DNA of 64,000 nucleotides, taken from contig NZ_CANLTL010000001.1 in assembly GCF_947494015.1 (NCBI RefSeq), forward strand, positions 1-64,000, read 5' to 3'. This document shows positions 30,350 through 37,682 of the stretch, in pieces. Under the pieces are notes generated by a model. The model did no database searches. It was not told the DNA's origin and was given only the letters and a program-made list of their open reading frames with translations. Origin of the DNA: an uncultured Cellulomonas sp. (GTDB lineage: Bacteria > Actinomycetota > Actinomycetes > Actinomycetales > Cellulomonadaceae). The number at the start of each line of letters is the position of its first letter. The stretch's first letter is position 1. Position numbers and translations under genes: made by a program.

Positions 30350-30877
30350 TTACCGCCGCAGACCGAGCGCCGCGATCGCCCCGACGGCGCAGCCGGCGAC
30401 GACGTCGCTCGGGTAGTGCACCCCGAGCACGAGCCGGGACAGGGCCATCGCGGGGGGCAGGACCATCGTCGACCGGGTCTGCAGCAGCCGGCCGAAGACG
30501 ATCGCGGCGGCGGTGGCGGACGCCGTGTGCGACGACGGCATCCCCCACCGTCCGCCCCGTCCGCGGTGCACGTGCAGGTCCGCGTGGACGGGCCGGGCGC
30601 GGCGTGCCGCCTGCTTGAGCGCGACGCTCGCGGCGTGCGCCACCACGACGACGCCGGTCGCCCGCAGCCAGCGGAACCGGCGGGGGGCGTCCAGGACGGC
30701 ACCGGCCGCGCCCGCGGCGATCCACGCGCCGGCGTGGTCCCCGGCCACCCCCAGCGCGTGGGCCGCGCCCACGGCGACCGGCGCGCGCAGTCGTCCCTGC
30801 ACCCGCAGCAGGAGATGGAGGTCCGCGGTGCGGACGTCGCCGGCCACCCGCCCACGATGGCTCCTCGGGCACCGCAC
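30350..30877 (-). CDS. PAP2-family phosphatase (probable decaprenylphosphoryl-5-phosphoribose phosphatase)
   Basis: This ~175-residue membrane phosphatase has the three PAP2 motifs: KQAARRARP, PSSHTASATAA and SRLVLGVHYPSDVVAG. Its mycobacterial counterpart next to ubiA (Rv3807c, ~165 residues) is proposed to remove the 5-phosphate from the UbiA product before DprE1/DprE2 act. The order PAP2-UbiA-GtrA on one strand supports that job. The N-terminus is uncertain: GTG at 30877 or an in-frame GTG at 30847 would both work. Confidence 0.85.
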   Translation of the reverse strand: MRCPRSHRGRVAGDVRTADLHLLLRVQGRLRAPVAVGAAHALGVAGDHAGAWIAAGAAGAVLDAPRRFRWLRATGVVVVAHAASVALKQAARRARPVHADLHVHRGRGGRWGMPSSHTASATAAAIVFGRLLQTRSTMVLPPAMALSRLVLGVHYPSDVVAGCAVGAIAALGLRR

Positions 30878-30924
30878 CGCACGTCGTGGGCGGGCCTCAG
30901 GGACGTCCGGAAGAGGTCAGGCGG

Positions 30925-31623
30925 TCAGCCCGCCGGGCGCGTCGCCCGGTGCAGCGCGACGACGCCCCCGGTGAGGTTGCGGTAGGCCACCTGCTCCCAG
31001 CCCGCGGCACGGATCTGACGCCCCAGGCTGCGCTGGTCCGGCCAGGCCCGGATGGACTCGGCCAGGTAGGTGTAGGCGTCGGTCTCCTTCGAGACCGCCC
31101 GCGCCACGGTCGGCAGCGCCCGCATCAGGTAGTTCTCGTAGACGGTCCGGAACGGCGCCCAGGTCGCGTGGGAGAACTCGCAGACCACGAGCCGCCCGCC
31201 GGGCCGGGTCACCCGCAGCATCTCGCCGAGCGCACGCCCGGTGTCGACGACGTTGCGCAGCCCGAAGGAGATCGTCACCGCGTCGAACGAGGCGTCCGCG
31301 AACGGCAGCCGGGTGGCATCCCCGGCGATGAACCCCAGGTCGGGCCGGCGCCGCTTGCCGACCTCGAGCATCCCGAACGACAGGTCGCACGGGACCACGA
31401 GCACGCCCCGGTCGGCGAGCGGCGAGCTCGAGGTGCCGGTGCCGGCCGCGAGGTCGAGCACGCGGTCACCCGGGCCCACCTCCAGCGCGCCCAGGGTCGC
31501 CGCGCGCCAGGCACGGTCCTGCCCCAGCGACATCACGTCGTTCGTGACGTCGTAGCGGCGGGCGATCCCGTCGAACATCCGGGCGACCTCATGCGGCTGC
31601 TTGTCCAGGCTGGCACGCGACAT
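30925..31623 (-). CDS. menG: Demethylmenaquinone methyltransferase
   Basis: This 232-residue SAM-dependent methyltransferase (UbiE/MenG) performs the last ring methylation of menaquinone. Signatures are [18 protein letters not shown] (~23-40), the SAM motif [12 protein letters not shown] (~59-70), and [21 protein letters not shown] with [13 protein letters not shown]. It is divergent from menF, with 72 bp between the starts. In many actinobacteria menG lies just upstream of the geranylgeranyl reductase and nuo genes; here the arabinan module lies in between. Confidence 0.96.
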   Translation of the reverse strand: MSRASLDKQPHEVARMFDGIARRYDVTNDVMSLGQDRAWRAATLGALEVGPGDRVLDLAAGTGTSSSPLADRGVLVVPCDLSFGMLEVGKRRRPDLGFIAGDATRLPFADASFDAVTISFGLRNVVDTGRALGEMLRVTRPGGRLVVCEFSHATWAPFRTVYENYLMRALPTVARAVSKETDAYTYLAESIRAWPDQRSLGRQIRAAGWEQVAYRNLTGGVVALHRATRPAG

Positions 31624-31682
31624 GTGCTCATCGTCTCAGGTCGCGGCGCTGCCCCGGTGCCGCGGGCACCGCGAGGCCGTCC

Positions 31683-31688
31683 TACGCT
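31683..31688 (+). promoter_or_regulatory. Leaderless-type -10 box of menF
   Basis: TACGCT fits TANNNT and ends 7 nt before the ATG at 31696, so transcription would begin at the start codon. No proper Shine-Dalgarno spacing is present, supporting leaderless initiation. No -35 element is recognisable. Confidence 0.6.
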
Positions 31689-31695
31689 GGCGGAG

Positions 31696-33003
31696 ATGAC
31701 CGCCGACCCGACCCAGGACGCCGTCCCGCACCCGCTGGTGGTGCGCACGGTCCGCGTCGAGGACCCCGGCTCGCTGCTCGACCTGCTGCCCGCGGACGCC
31801 CCCCTGGCCTGGGTGCGGCGTGGGGACGGCCTCGTCGGCTGGGGTGAGGCGCTGCGGCTGGAGGTCGTCGGCCCCGACCGGTTCGCCGACGCCGAGCGCG
31901 CCTGGCGCCGCGTGCTCGCCCACGCCGTCGTGCGCGACGACGTCCGACTGCCCGGCACCGGGCCGGTCGCGTTCGGGTCCTTCGCGTTCGACGCTCATGC
32001 GGCGGCGCCGTCCGCGGGCGCGCTCGTGGTGCCGCGCGTCGTCGTCGGGCGCCGAGGCGGCACGACCTGGCTGACGACGATCGACGTGGGTGCCGTGATC
32101 GGGGGCGCAGCCACCGTGCGCGGCGCGACCGGTCGGCGCACCGCGGTGCGCGCCCCGGGCGACGTCACCTACACCGACGGCGCGGTGCCGGCCGACGGCT
32201 GGCGCGACGTCGTCGCGCACGGGGTCGCCGCGATCCGCGCCGGGCGGGTGGACAAGGTCGTGCTCGCCCGTGACGTCTCGGCGCGCACGTCCGAGCCGAT
32301 CGACCCCCGATGGCTGCTCGGCCGGCTGGCCGACGCATACCCGACCTGCTGGACCTTCAGCGTCGACGGCATCCTCGGGGCGACGCCCGAGCTCCTCGTG
32401 CGCAGCGAGAAGGGACTGGTCACCTCGCGCGTGCTGGCCGGCACCATCCGCCGCACCGGCGACGACGACGCCGACCTCGCCCGGGCGGCGATCCTCGCGC
32501 ACTCCTCCAAGGACCTCGAGGAGCACGAGTACGCCGTGCGGTCCGTGGCCGACGCGCTGGAGCCGTTCTGCTCCTCCACCAACGTCCCAGACGTGCCGTT
32601 CGTGCTGCACCTGCCCAACGTGCTGCACCTGGCCAGCGACGTGACCGGTGTGCTCGCGCACGCATCCGGTGGGGCGCCCGCGCCGTCCAGCCTCGCGCTC
32701 GCCGCCGCACTCCACCCGACCGCGGCCGTCTGCGGGACCCCGACCGTCGCCGCGCGCGACCTCATCGCCGAGGTCGAGGGCATGGACCGCGGCCGGTACG
32801 CCGGCCCGGTGGGCTGGCTCGGCGCCGACGGCGACGGCGAGTGGGGCATCGCGCTGCGGTCCGCCGAGCTCGACCCGCGGGACCCGCACCGGCTGCGGCT
32901 GTTCGCCGGTTGCGGGATCGTCGCCGCGTCGGACCCGGCGGCCGAGCTCGCCGAGTCCGAGGCCAAGCTCGAGCCCATGAGGCACGCGCTCGGCAGCGAC
33001 TGA
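31696..33003 (+). CDS. menF: Isochorismate synthase
   Basis: This 435-residue chorismate-binding enzyme converts chorismate to isochorismate, the committed step to menaquinone. The C-terminal catalytic domain carries KVVLARDVSAR, LGATPELLVR, SRVLAGTIRRTG, SKDLEEHEYAV, LHPTAAVCGTP and RGRYAGPVGWLGADGDGEW. The N-terminal ~150 residues are the usual divergent domain. The start ATG at 31696 is set by the leaderless-type promoter; the frame stays open far upstream without conserved sequence. A siderophore-type isochorismate synthase (EntC) would look similar, but no siderophore genes are nearby and six other men genes are. Confidence 0.93.
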   Translation: MTADPTQDAVPHPLVVRTVRVEDPGSLLDLLPADAPLAWVRRGDGLVGWGEALRLEVVGPDRFADAERAWRRVLAHAVVRDDVRLPGTGPVAFGSFAFDAHAAAPSAGALVVPRVVVGRRGGTTWLTTIDVGAVIGGAATVRGATGRRTAVRAPGDVTYTDGAVPADGWRDVVAHGVAAIRAGRVDKVVLARDVSARTSEPIDPRWLLGRLADAYPTCWTFSVDGILGATPELLVRSEKGLVTSRVLAGTIRRTGDDDADLARAAILAHSSKDLEEHEYAVRSVADALEPFCSSTNVPDVPFVLHLPNVLHLASDVTGVLAHASGGAPAPSSLALAAALHPTAAVCGTPTVAARDLIAEVEGMDRGRYAGPVGWLGADGDGEWGIALRSAELDPRDPHRLRLFAGCGIVAASDPAAELAESEAKLEPMRHALGSD

Positions 33004-33010
33004 GCCGGGA

Positions 33011-33037
33011 GCGCCGTCGCCCGTGCGACGACGGCGC
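33011..33037. terminator. Hairpin after menF
   Basis: The arms GCGCCGTCG (33011-33019) and CGACGGCGC (33029-33037) form a perfect 9-bp stem with a 9-nt loop, starting 8 bp after the menF stop. There is no T-tract, as is usual in high-GC actinobacteria. Confidence 0.6.
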
Positions 33038-33075
33038 CCGTGCGGTGACGGCGCCCGTCCGGTGACGGCGCCCGT
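33025..33075. repeat. Three 17-bp tandem repeats
   Basis: Three units resembling GCGGTGACGGCGCCCGT follow each other (33025-33041, 33042-33058, 33059-33075), differing at one to three positions in the first half. They overlap the second arm of the menF hairpin, so repeat copies could form alternative stems with the first arm. There is no spacer structure of a CRISPR. Confidence 0.85.
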
Positions 33076-33120
33076 CCACAGCACCCTCCCGAGGTCTGTC
33101 GGCCGCGTGCTCGGCGTTGG

Positions 33121-33126
33121 TACGGT
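33121..33126 (+). promoter_or_regulatory. Candidate -10 box shared by the DUF6318 paralogues (first copy)
   Basis: TACGGT is followed by CGCCGCC and lies 30 nt before the ATG at 33157. The same 13-base block TACGGTCGCCGCC lies at almost the same distance before the second paralogue. Conservation of this block in otherwise different upstream DNA suggests it is the promoter. Confidence 0.5.
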
Positions 33127-33156
33127 CGCCGCCGGGTCCTCACGCAGGGGGTGGGC

Positions 33157-33744
33157 ATGCTGCTCAGGCGCGGCATCACGCTGACCGCGACGCTCGCCGT
33201 GCTGCTCGCGGCCGGGTGCACCTCGCAGGACCCGGAGCCCGAGCCCCCGCCGGTCGCGCAGTCGCCGACCCCGACGGTCGAGCCACCCGAGCCGACCCCC
33301 ACGGTGGCTCCCGTGGTGGCGCCGCCGCCGCCACCCGAGCTCGAGCGCACCGACGAGGTGGGGGCGGCAGCGGCGGCGGAGTATTTCCTGGAGCTGTACG
33401 GGTACGTCATGCAGACCGGCGACGTCGCAGCGTGGGACGCCTTAAGCTGGGAAAGCTGCGGCTTCTGCTCGCGAACTAGCGGCATTGCGACCGAAATCGC
33501 CGATGCGAATGAGAATTTCGAGGGCGCAAATATCACGGTAACCGATACGTTCGTTCACCCATACGACGACCTGGTCGGCGGGTATCCGGTCGACGTCGAT
33601 TTTTCGCAGGATGAGGGCACACGTCGCGACGCGTCCGGCGACCTCATCGAGGCGAGCCAAGCGGACAGCGGCACCATCGGAGTTGACGTGATCCACTCCG
33701 ATGGCGGCTGGAAGGTCGTCGCCGTTACCGCACAGGACCGATGA
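33157..33744 (+). CDS. DUF6318-family lipoprotein, chimeric GC content
   Basis: This 195-residue secreted lipoprotein has a signal peptide with hydrophobic core LTATLAVLLAA and lipobox AAGC (Cys ~19). A Pro/Glu/Thr-rich spacer comes next, then a DUF6318-like domain (ERTDEVGAAAAAEYFLELYG, MQTGDVAAWDAL, CGFC, YPVDVDFSQ). The function of this family is unknown. It is a full-length paralogue of the lipoprotein at 35094. From about 33440 onward the DNA drops to ~60 % GC and uses codons rare here (a TTA Leu at 33442, AAT, GAA). The ATG at 33157 is preferred over GTG at 33151 because AGGGGG lies 6 nt upstream. It overlaps the PKD gene by 4 nt (ATGA). Confidence 0.82.
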   Translation: MLLRRGITLTATLAVLLAAGCTSQDPEPEPPPVAQSPTPTVEPPEPTPTVAPVVAPPPPPELERTDEVGAAAAAEYFLELYGYVMQTGDVAAWDALSWESCGFCSRTSGIATEIADANENFEGANITVTDTFVHPYDDLVGGYPVDVDFSQDEGTRRDASGDLIEASQADSGTIGVDVIHSDGGWKVVAVTAQDR

Positions 33745-34661
33745 TGCACCGATCTCTAATCTCGATGCTTGTACCGGTGGTCGCGATCATCACTGGATCG
33801 CAGAGCGTCCCAATGGCTACAGATCCGGCTACGCCAGGGGGAACTTCGGCTCGCGCCCTTTTCGACGGCAATTCAGCGTTCGTTCGGGGTGAGCGTGCGG
33901 ACTATCCGGCGGGGACGCGCGCGAACGGCAGGCGCGACGCGTCGCCGGAGGAGTTCCGGCGTGCGCCTTGGTGGGTGTGCGGTCCGACGTTCGACAAGGT
34001 CGACTTCGCCGATCCGCCTCCGGTCGTGGACACCAGGCCGCAGCCCGAGTGTGGCGACAACACGCTGAACTTGGTGCGGGACGCAGCGACCTGCGCCCCG
34101 GACCAGCGCTCGGTCGAGCCCTTGTTCCGCCGCACGCAGGACACCGCGGCAGCGGGCGGATGGTCGGACTGGGCGATGATCGACCCCGGCGGCTGCGTCG
34201 TGGACGTCGACCTGCGCGCAGCCATCGCCCAAGAGCTCCAGCGACTGCCGCTCACACCATCGGCGCTCTCCGTCGAACCACCGTCGGGCTGGACCCTGGT
34301 CAACGCCGACACCGTGGTGTTCACCGACGACTCCGCACAGGTGCTGGACACCACGGTCGTCGGCATCGCCGTCCGGATCCGCGCGACACCGACGACATTC
34401 GCGTGGGACTTCGGGGACGGCTCTCAGCCGCTCCGCACGACCGACCCGGGCCACCCATGGCCCGACCACACGGTCGCGCACCGCTACAGCACCGAGGGCA
34501 CCCGCCAGATCAGCCTCACCACGACCTGGTCGGCCCAGTTCCAGGTCGCCGGCACGACCGGCTGGGAACGGGTCGACGGCACAGCAACCACCACGTCGAC
34601 GAGCCAACCCCTCACCGTGCACGAAGCCCGCGCCCACCTCGTCGCCGAGCCGACCACCTGA
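33741..34661 (+). CDS. Secreted PKD-domain protein
   Basis: This 306-residue protein has an N-terminal signal-like segment (SLISMLVPVVAIITGSQS) and a C-terminal PKD-type beta-sandwich (~215-290) recognised by TFAWDFGDGSQPL and HRYSTEGTRQISLTTTW. The middle part contains four or more cysteines (VCGPTF, ECGDN, ATCAPDQ, GGCVVDV), likely disulfides outside the cell. The function is unknown; PKD domains usually mediate extracellular contacts. It is translationally coupled to the DUF6318 lipoprotein. The first ~150 bp share the lower GC and rare codons (CTA, CTT, GTA) of the upstream gene, then the composition returns to normal. Confidence 0.82.
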   Translation: MMHRSLISMLVPVVAIITGSQSVPMATDPATPGGTSARALFDGNSAFVRGERADYPAGTRANGRRDASPEEFRRAPWWVCGPTFDKVDFADPPPVVDTRPQPECGDNTLNLVRDAATCAPDQRSVEPLFRRTQDTAAAGGWSDWAMIDPGGCVVDVDLRAAIAQELQRLPLTPSALSVEPPSGWTLVNADTVVFTDDSAQVLDTTVVGIAVRIRATPTTFAWDFGDGSQPLRTTDPGHPWPDHTVAHRYSTEGTRQISLTTTWSAQFQVAGTTGWERVDGTATTTSTSQPLTVHEARAHLVAEPTT

Positions 34662-35093
34662 TCGCCCCGACTCCAGAGGCGTGACGGCGGGTGGCCGCGC
34701 TGTCGATCCGGTCGTCTCACGCCACGGTGGACCGCCCCGAGCCGACCGGGCCCTGGCACGGCTGCTCCGCGCGCGCACTGCCGCAGCGTCCCGACCGTCT
34801 CAAGCCCGGCCCGCGGACGATGCGCCGTCTCGAGCACACTCCTGCCGCTCCTCCGGCGTCGTGAGCCCGGCCCCACCGATTCCCCGGCGCGGCGCTCCGA
34901 GCCGGTCGTTGTGCGAGCCACCGTCCCGGCAGTCGCGCGCCGGCGTTCCACCGGCTCGACCAAGCCCAGGGCACGCGGCCGACCCCACAACTCCACGAGT
35001 GCGAGCGCGTCCACAGCCACCGGTCGACGCCACACCGGCAGCCTCCGACGCCTCGATACGGTCGCCGCCCGGTCGTCGTCGAGGGAGATGCGC
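34662..35093. other. Gap of 432 bp without a convincing gene
   Basis: Open frames cross this gap in several frames but read as Arg/Pro/Ser-rich shadow sequence with no start-plus-RBS and no family-like motif. The only element seen is the TACGGTCGCCGCC block near the end. The stretch could be remnant DNA of a further copy in this paralogue array, but no homologous peptide is readable. Confidence 0.5.
35057..35062 (+). promoter_or_regulatory. Candidate -10 box shared by the DUF6318 paralogues (second copy)
   Basis: TACGGT followed by CGCCGCC lies 31 nt before the ATG at 35094, matching the block at 33121. A GAGGGAG ribosome-binding site follows at 35081-35087. Confidence 0.5.
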
Positions 35094-35705
35094 ATGCTGC
35101 CGAAGAGGTCATCGACGTTCGCGGTGGCGGCCACCGCGATCATGCTCGGCGCGTGCACCGTGCAGGTGCCCGCACCCGCGTCCGAGCCGGCGTCCGAGCC
35201 GGCGCCCGTCGTGTCGACCACCCCTGCGGCGCCGCCGGCACCTGCGATGGCGCCACCCGTCGCGCCGGCCGAGCTGGAGCGCACCGACGACGTGGGGGCG
35301 CAGGCCGCCGCCGAGTACTTCGTGACGCTGTGGAGCTACACCATGCAGACCGGCGACGTGGCGGCCTGGGACGCCCTCAGCGACGAGCTCTGCCAGTTCT
35401 GCCTGTGGACCCGTGGCCTCGCGCTGTCGATCCGCGATTCGGGTGACACCTTCACGGGCGGTGAGATCACCCCGGTCGGCACGTACCTGCACCCCTTCGA
35501 CGCCGCCGCGGCCGCGTACCCCGTCGACGTCGACTTCGTCCAGGCACCCTCGCTGCAGGCCGACGCCACCCGCGCGGCCATCTCGGCCGGGCCCGCCCAC
35601 TACGGCACGTTGGGGGTCGACGTCGCCCGGCTGGACGAGGGCTGGAAGGTGCTGGAGGTGACGTCCCAAGGCGAGTCCGACCTCGGGGCCGAGCCGAATG
35701 GATGA
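35094..35705 (+). CDS. DUF6318-family lipoprotein, second paralogue
   Basis: This 203-residue lipoprotein has signal-peptide core FAVAATAIMLGAC with the lipobox cysteine at ~21, a Pro/Ala/Glu spacer containing repeated ASEP units, and a DUF6318-like domain. It matches the first paralogue at ELERTDDVGAQAAAEYF, MQTGDVAAWDALS, CQFC, YPVDVDF and GVDVARLDEGWKV. Unlike the first copy it has uniform high GC. The ATG at 35094 is chosen over ATG 35088 because the GAGGGAG site then has normal spacing. It is followed by a strong hairpin terminator. Confidence 0.82.
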   Translation: MLPKRSSTFAVAATAIMLGACTVQVPAPASEPASEPAPVVSTTPAAPPAPAMAPPVAPAELERTDDVGAQAAAEYFVTLWSYTMQTGDVAAWDALSDELCQFCLWTRGLALSIRDSGDTFTGGEITPVGTYLHPFDAAAAAYPVDVDFVQAPSLQADATRAAISAGPAHYGTLGVDVARLDEGWKVLEVTSQGESDLGAEPNG

Positions 35706-35804
35706 CGCCCGGCTCAGACCCCGACCGGGCACGTGCGAGGCGGCCCGATCACCGGACCGTCCGGCGCACCGGACGGCCCGGACCCGCCGCGATGGCCCCG
35801 GACG

Positions 35805-35844
35805 GACTCAGCGCCACCGCGGGGGGCCGCGATGGCGCTGAGTC
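35805..35844. terminator. Bidirectional terminator hairpin
   Basis: Arms GACTCAGCGCCA (35805-35816) and TGGCGCTGAGTC (35833-35844) pair perfectly over 12 bp. After one mismatch the stem continues 5 bp further to a GGGG loop. It lies between the convergent lipoprotein gene (ends 35705) and the HtrA gene (ends 35874). Confidence 0.85.
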
Positions 35845-35873
35845 GATGCTTCACCCGGCAGGCAGGCGCTGGG

Positions 35874-37556
35874 TCAGCCCCGGCCGCCGAACCAGTCGAA
35901 GCCCGGCACGTTGTTCGGGTTGGTCGGGTCGCCCGACCCGTCCAGACCCGGCAGCTGCAGGCCGTCGTCGGACGAGTCCTGCGAGCCGCTGTCCTGGCTG
36001 GTCAGTGCGTCCTCGCGGGTGGCCAGGGTGACCGTGACGTCGAGCGCCTGACCGTCGCGGACGACGGTGAGCTCGGTCGCGTCACCGGACGCACGCTCAC
36101 GCACGTACGCCGTCAGCGACTCGGCACCGGCGACGGCGTCCCCGTCGATGGCGACGATGACGTCACCCTGCTCGAGGTCCGCCGCCTGCGCGGGCGAGCC
36201 CGAGGTCACCTGCTCGACGACGGCGCCGCGGCGGGTGACGCCGTCCGCCGTCGCGGTGCCGTCGCTGAGCGAGACCCCGAGGAAGGCGTGCTCCGCCGTG
36301 CCGTCCTCCACGAGCTGCGCGGCGACGTCGCGGGCGAGGTTCACCGGGATCGAGAAGCCCAGACCGATCGAGCCGGACTGCGAACCACCGCTCGAGAGCG
36401 TCGCGATCGACGACGTGATGCCGATGACCCGGCCCTCCGCGTCGAACAGCGGGCCGCCGCTGTTGCCGGGGTTGACCGCCGCGTCGATCTGGATCGCGTT
36501 CGTGACGACCACGTCGGACGCACGGGTGGCGCTGCTCGACGACGCCGAGACCGGCCGGTCGATCGCGGACACGATGCCCGTCGTGACGGTGTTCGCCAGA
36601 CCGAGCGGGTTCCCGACCGCCATCACCGGCGCACCGACGATGACGTCGTCGGAGTCGCCGAACGCCGCCGGCTGCAGGTCGTCCGGCACGTCGTCGATCT
36701 TGACGATGGCGAGGTCGGTCGAGGGGTCGAGGCCGACGATCGTGGCCGTGAAGAGCCGCCCGTCGGTCAGGGTCACCTGGACCGTGTCCTCCTCGGCGCC
36801 GGCCACGACGTGGTTGTTCGTGAGGATGTGCCCGTCCTTGTCGATGATGACGCCCGAGCCCTCACCCCCACCGTTCGCCGTGCTGACCTGGATGGCGACC
36901 ACGGAGGCCGACACCGCCGAGGCGACCGACTCCCAGTCCGGGTTGTCCGACGTGGAGCCGGAGACCGGCACGGTCGCGGTCGAGGTCTGACCGATCGCCG
37001 CCAACGACGAGGGCGTCGTGGTGCGCTCCTCACCGAAGCCGCCGGTCAGACCGACGGTCGCCACGCTGGCGAGCACGGCCGTCGCGGCCGCGGTGCTGAC
37101 GAGAGGCAGCCAGGTCGGACGGCGGCGGTCGGTGCGCGCCGTGCCCTGCGGCTGACCCGCGGTCGCCTGGGCACCCCAGTCGGTCGTACCGGGGATGCCG
37201 GGTCCGGCGGGCCCCTGAGCCGTGGCCCAGGCGGGTGCGGCGCCTGCTCCCGTGCCAGTTGGGTGGGCGCCGGCCGGCGACGTGGGCGAGGGCGACCCGA
37301 GCGTCCAGTCCGGCACCGGCGTTCCGACCGGAGCCGGACCGTCGGTCGGCGCGGCGCCGGCGACGGTCGGCATGGGGGCCACCGGCTGCGTCGGGGCGAC
37401 CGGCATCGGGGCGGTCGCGTCGGTACGGGCGGTCGGCATGGCCTGCGTCGCGTCGGGTGCGCGGAAGGTCTGGGTGGGCTGGTCGTGGTGGTGCGGGTGC
37501 GGGGCCGTCGCGTCGTCGGTGCGGGCGGCCTGCGGCGCCTGGTCGTGCTCGTTCAT
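35874..37556 (-). CDS. HtrA/DegP-type trypsin-like serine protease with PDZ domain
   Basis: This 560-residue membrane-anchored quality-control protease has residues ~1-165 as a cytoplasmic low-complexity region (His/Pro/Thr/Ala-rich), then one transmembrane helix (WLPLVSTAAATAVLASVATV). The chymotrypsin-fold domain carries the triad H249 (LTNNHVVAG), D281 (STDLAIVKID) and S366 (GNSGGPLFD). A PDZ domain (~425-510) binds substrate C-termini, and a short acidic tail ends at FDWFGGRG. The start ATG at 37556 follows AGGAGG. It lies downstream of menD on the same strand but 126 bp away, so it is probably independently expressed in envelope stress. Confidence 0.95.
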   Translation of the reverse strand: MNEHDQAPQAARTDDATAPHPHHHDQPTQTFRAPDATQAMPTARTDATAPMPVAPTQPVAPMPTVAGAAPTDGPAPVGTPVPDWTLGSPSPTSPAGAHPTGTGAGAAPAWATAQGPAGPGIPGTTDWGAQATAGQPQGTARTDRRRPTWLPLVSTAAATAVLASVATVGLTGGFGEERTTTPSSLAAIGQTSTATVPVSGSTSDNPDWESVASAVSASVVAIQVSTANGGGEGSGVIIDKDGHILTNNHVVAGAEEDTVQVTLTDGRLFTATIVGLDPSTDLAIVKIDDVPDDLQPAAFGDSDDVIVGAPVMAVGNPLGLANTVTTGIVSAIDRPVSASSSSATRASDVVVTNAIQIDAAVNPGNSGGPLFDAEGRVIGITSSIATLSSGGSQSGSIGLGFSIPVNLARDVAAQLVEDGTAEHAFLGVSLSDGTATADGVTRRGAVVEQVTSGSPAQAADLEQGDVIVAIDGDAVAGAESLTAYVRERASGDATELTVVRDGQALDVTVTLATREDALTSQDSGSQDSSDDGLQLPGLDGSGDPTNPNNVPGFDWFGGRG

Positions 37557-37682
37557 GGGTGCCTCCTGTCGTTGGTGACCATGGAAGGCCCTCGACCTGG
37601 AACGACCCTTCGGGTTGCCTGGGAGTTGGCTGTGAGCGCCGACGGCGCGCCGTGCGTCCGGGAGGCGACGTCGGACCTGGGG

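Noticed and set aside
34681-35325. A plus-strand open frame in the gap before the second DUF6318 gene
   Set aside because: Arg/Pro/Ser-rich shadow sequence overlapping the signal peptide of the real gene in another frame; no ribosome-binding site and no motif.
30925-37682. A missing menH gene among the men genes
   Set aside because: No alpha/beta-hydrolase frame with a nucleophile-elbow motif was found between 30 and 45 kb, so no menH is called; it may lie elsewhere in the genome.
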